Source: Klebsiella pneumoniae (lineage in GTDB: Bacteria > Myxococcota_A > UBA796 > SXON01). Taken from it: a stretch of 64,000 nt of DNA. Position 1 is the first letter of the stretch. The number at the start of each line of letters is the position of its first letter. Below, piece after piece: positions 63,902 to 64,000 of the stretch. The notes beneath the pieces are model-generated. The model saw only the letters and a program-made list of their open reading frames with translations, was not told where the DNA came from and did not search any database. The stretch lies in the NCBI GenBank assembly GCA_945862325.1, contig CAMAXZ010000015.1, positions 25,100-89,099 on the forward strand, written 5' to 3'. The translations under genes and the position numbers were made by a program.

Positions 63902-64000
63902 GGCGTCGGAGGCGCGGCCGGCGCGGCCGGCGTCGGCGGCGCGGCGGCCGGCACGAAGGCCTCCAGCGCCGTCACGGCGGCGTCGAGCCGACGGCGTCGG
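63898..64000 (-). CDS. C-terminal fragment of an unidentified gene (5' end outside window)
   Basis: The last 33 codons of a frame that enters from the right edge and stops in the TGA that overlaps the coaE GTG. The visible residues (RRRRLDAAVTALEAFVP, then a Pro/Ala-rich tail) do not identify the product. The coupling to coaE is the main support that it is coding. Confidence 0.4.
   Translation of the reverse strand, partial: RRRRLDAAVTALEAFVPAAAPPTPAAPAAPPTP

Overview
The window is about 72% GC and packed with genes on both strands, many with GTG or TTG starts and 4-nt stop/start overlaps. It looks like chromosomal DNA of a Myxococcota (myxobacteria-related) bacterium. The clues are thrombospondin type-3 Ca-binding repeats ending in a Cys + hydrophobic + RRRR tail of MYXO-CTERM type, many small lipoproteins with Asp/Thr-rich spacers, a caspase-like protease linked to an ECF sigma factor, and a zinc-finger/histone-fold protein. 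This assignment is an inference from gene content. I saw no rRNA, tRNA, CRISPR array, insertion sequence, prophage or replication origin. No gene-free stretch exceeds about 170 bases.

Layout. 1-8.5 kb: tatB-tatC plus a truncated beta-propeller gene, a class II glutamine amidotransferase, a CheX-receiver protein, and parC-parE. 8.6-12.4 kb: a lipoprotein, a zinc-finger/histone-fold protein behind a GGDEF diguanylate cyclase, and asd. 12.5-25.5 kb: a glycogen/alpha-glucan region with three GH57 proteins (one apparently lacking its catalytic residues), a GalT-like protein and glycogen synthase. It is interrupted on the minus strand by an envelope operon (hypothetical signal-peptide protein, OmpA-like protein, thrombospondin-repeat protein, SGNH hydrolase). 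25.5-31.5 kb: CorA, a Rieske oxygenase divergent from a TetR regulator with two matching operators, a cation/H+ antiporter, and a tetraheme cytochrome c with a small lipoprotein. 31.6-35.1 kb: a lipoprotein island. 35.1-39.9 kb: a translationally coupled operon of ECF sigma factor with a membrane tail, membrane DUF4384-like protein, secreted caspase fused to a putative beta-barrel, lipoprotein and GHMP kinase. 39.9-45.7 kb: a small outer-membrane protein, a tandem PilT-PilT fusion, a lipoprotein, TsaA/TrmO, an unknown protein and FKBP. 45.7-51.8 kb: glyoxylate shunt (aceB-aceA), a GLYR1/HIBADH-type dehydrogenase, an aldehyde dehydrogenase and a YkgJ protein. 51.8-60.8 kb: an outer-membrane protein, YihY, a second YkgJ protein, a cyanophycinase-like peptidase, a subtilase with a frame-broken signal peptide, a hybrid histidine kinase, and a DUF1571 protein. 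60.8-64 kb: a HEAT-repeat protein, surE, dedA, apt, coaE and the end of one more gene.

The most interesting elements are the sigma/DUF4384/caspase operon, which reads as a membrane-to-periplasm signalling or proteolysis module, and the zinc-finger histone-fold gene, which carries a terminator-like hairpin inside its coding sequence. Next come the GH57 pseudoenzyme inside an otherwise active glycogen cluster, the PilT tandem fusion in which only the second half keeps the AIRNLIRE signature, and the paired TetR-type operators abutting two start codons.
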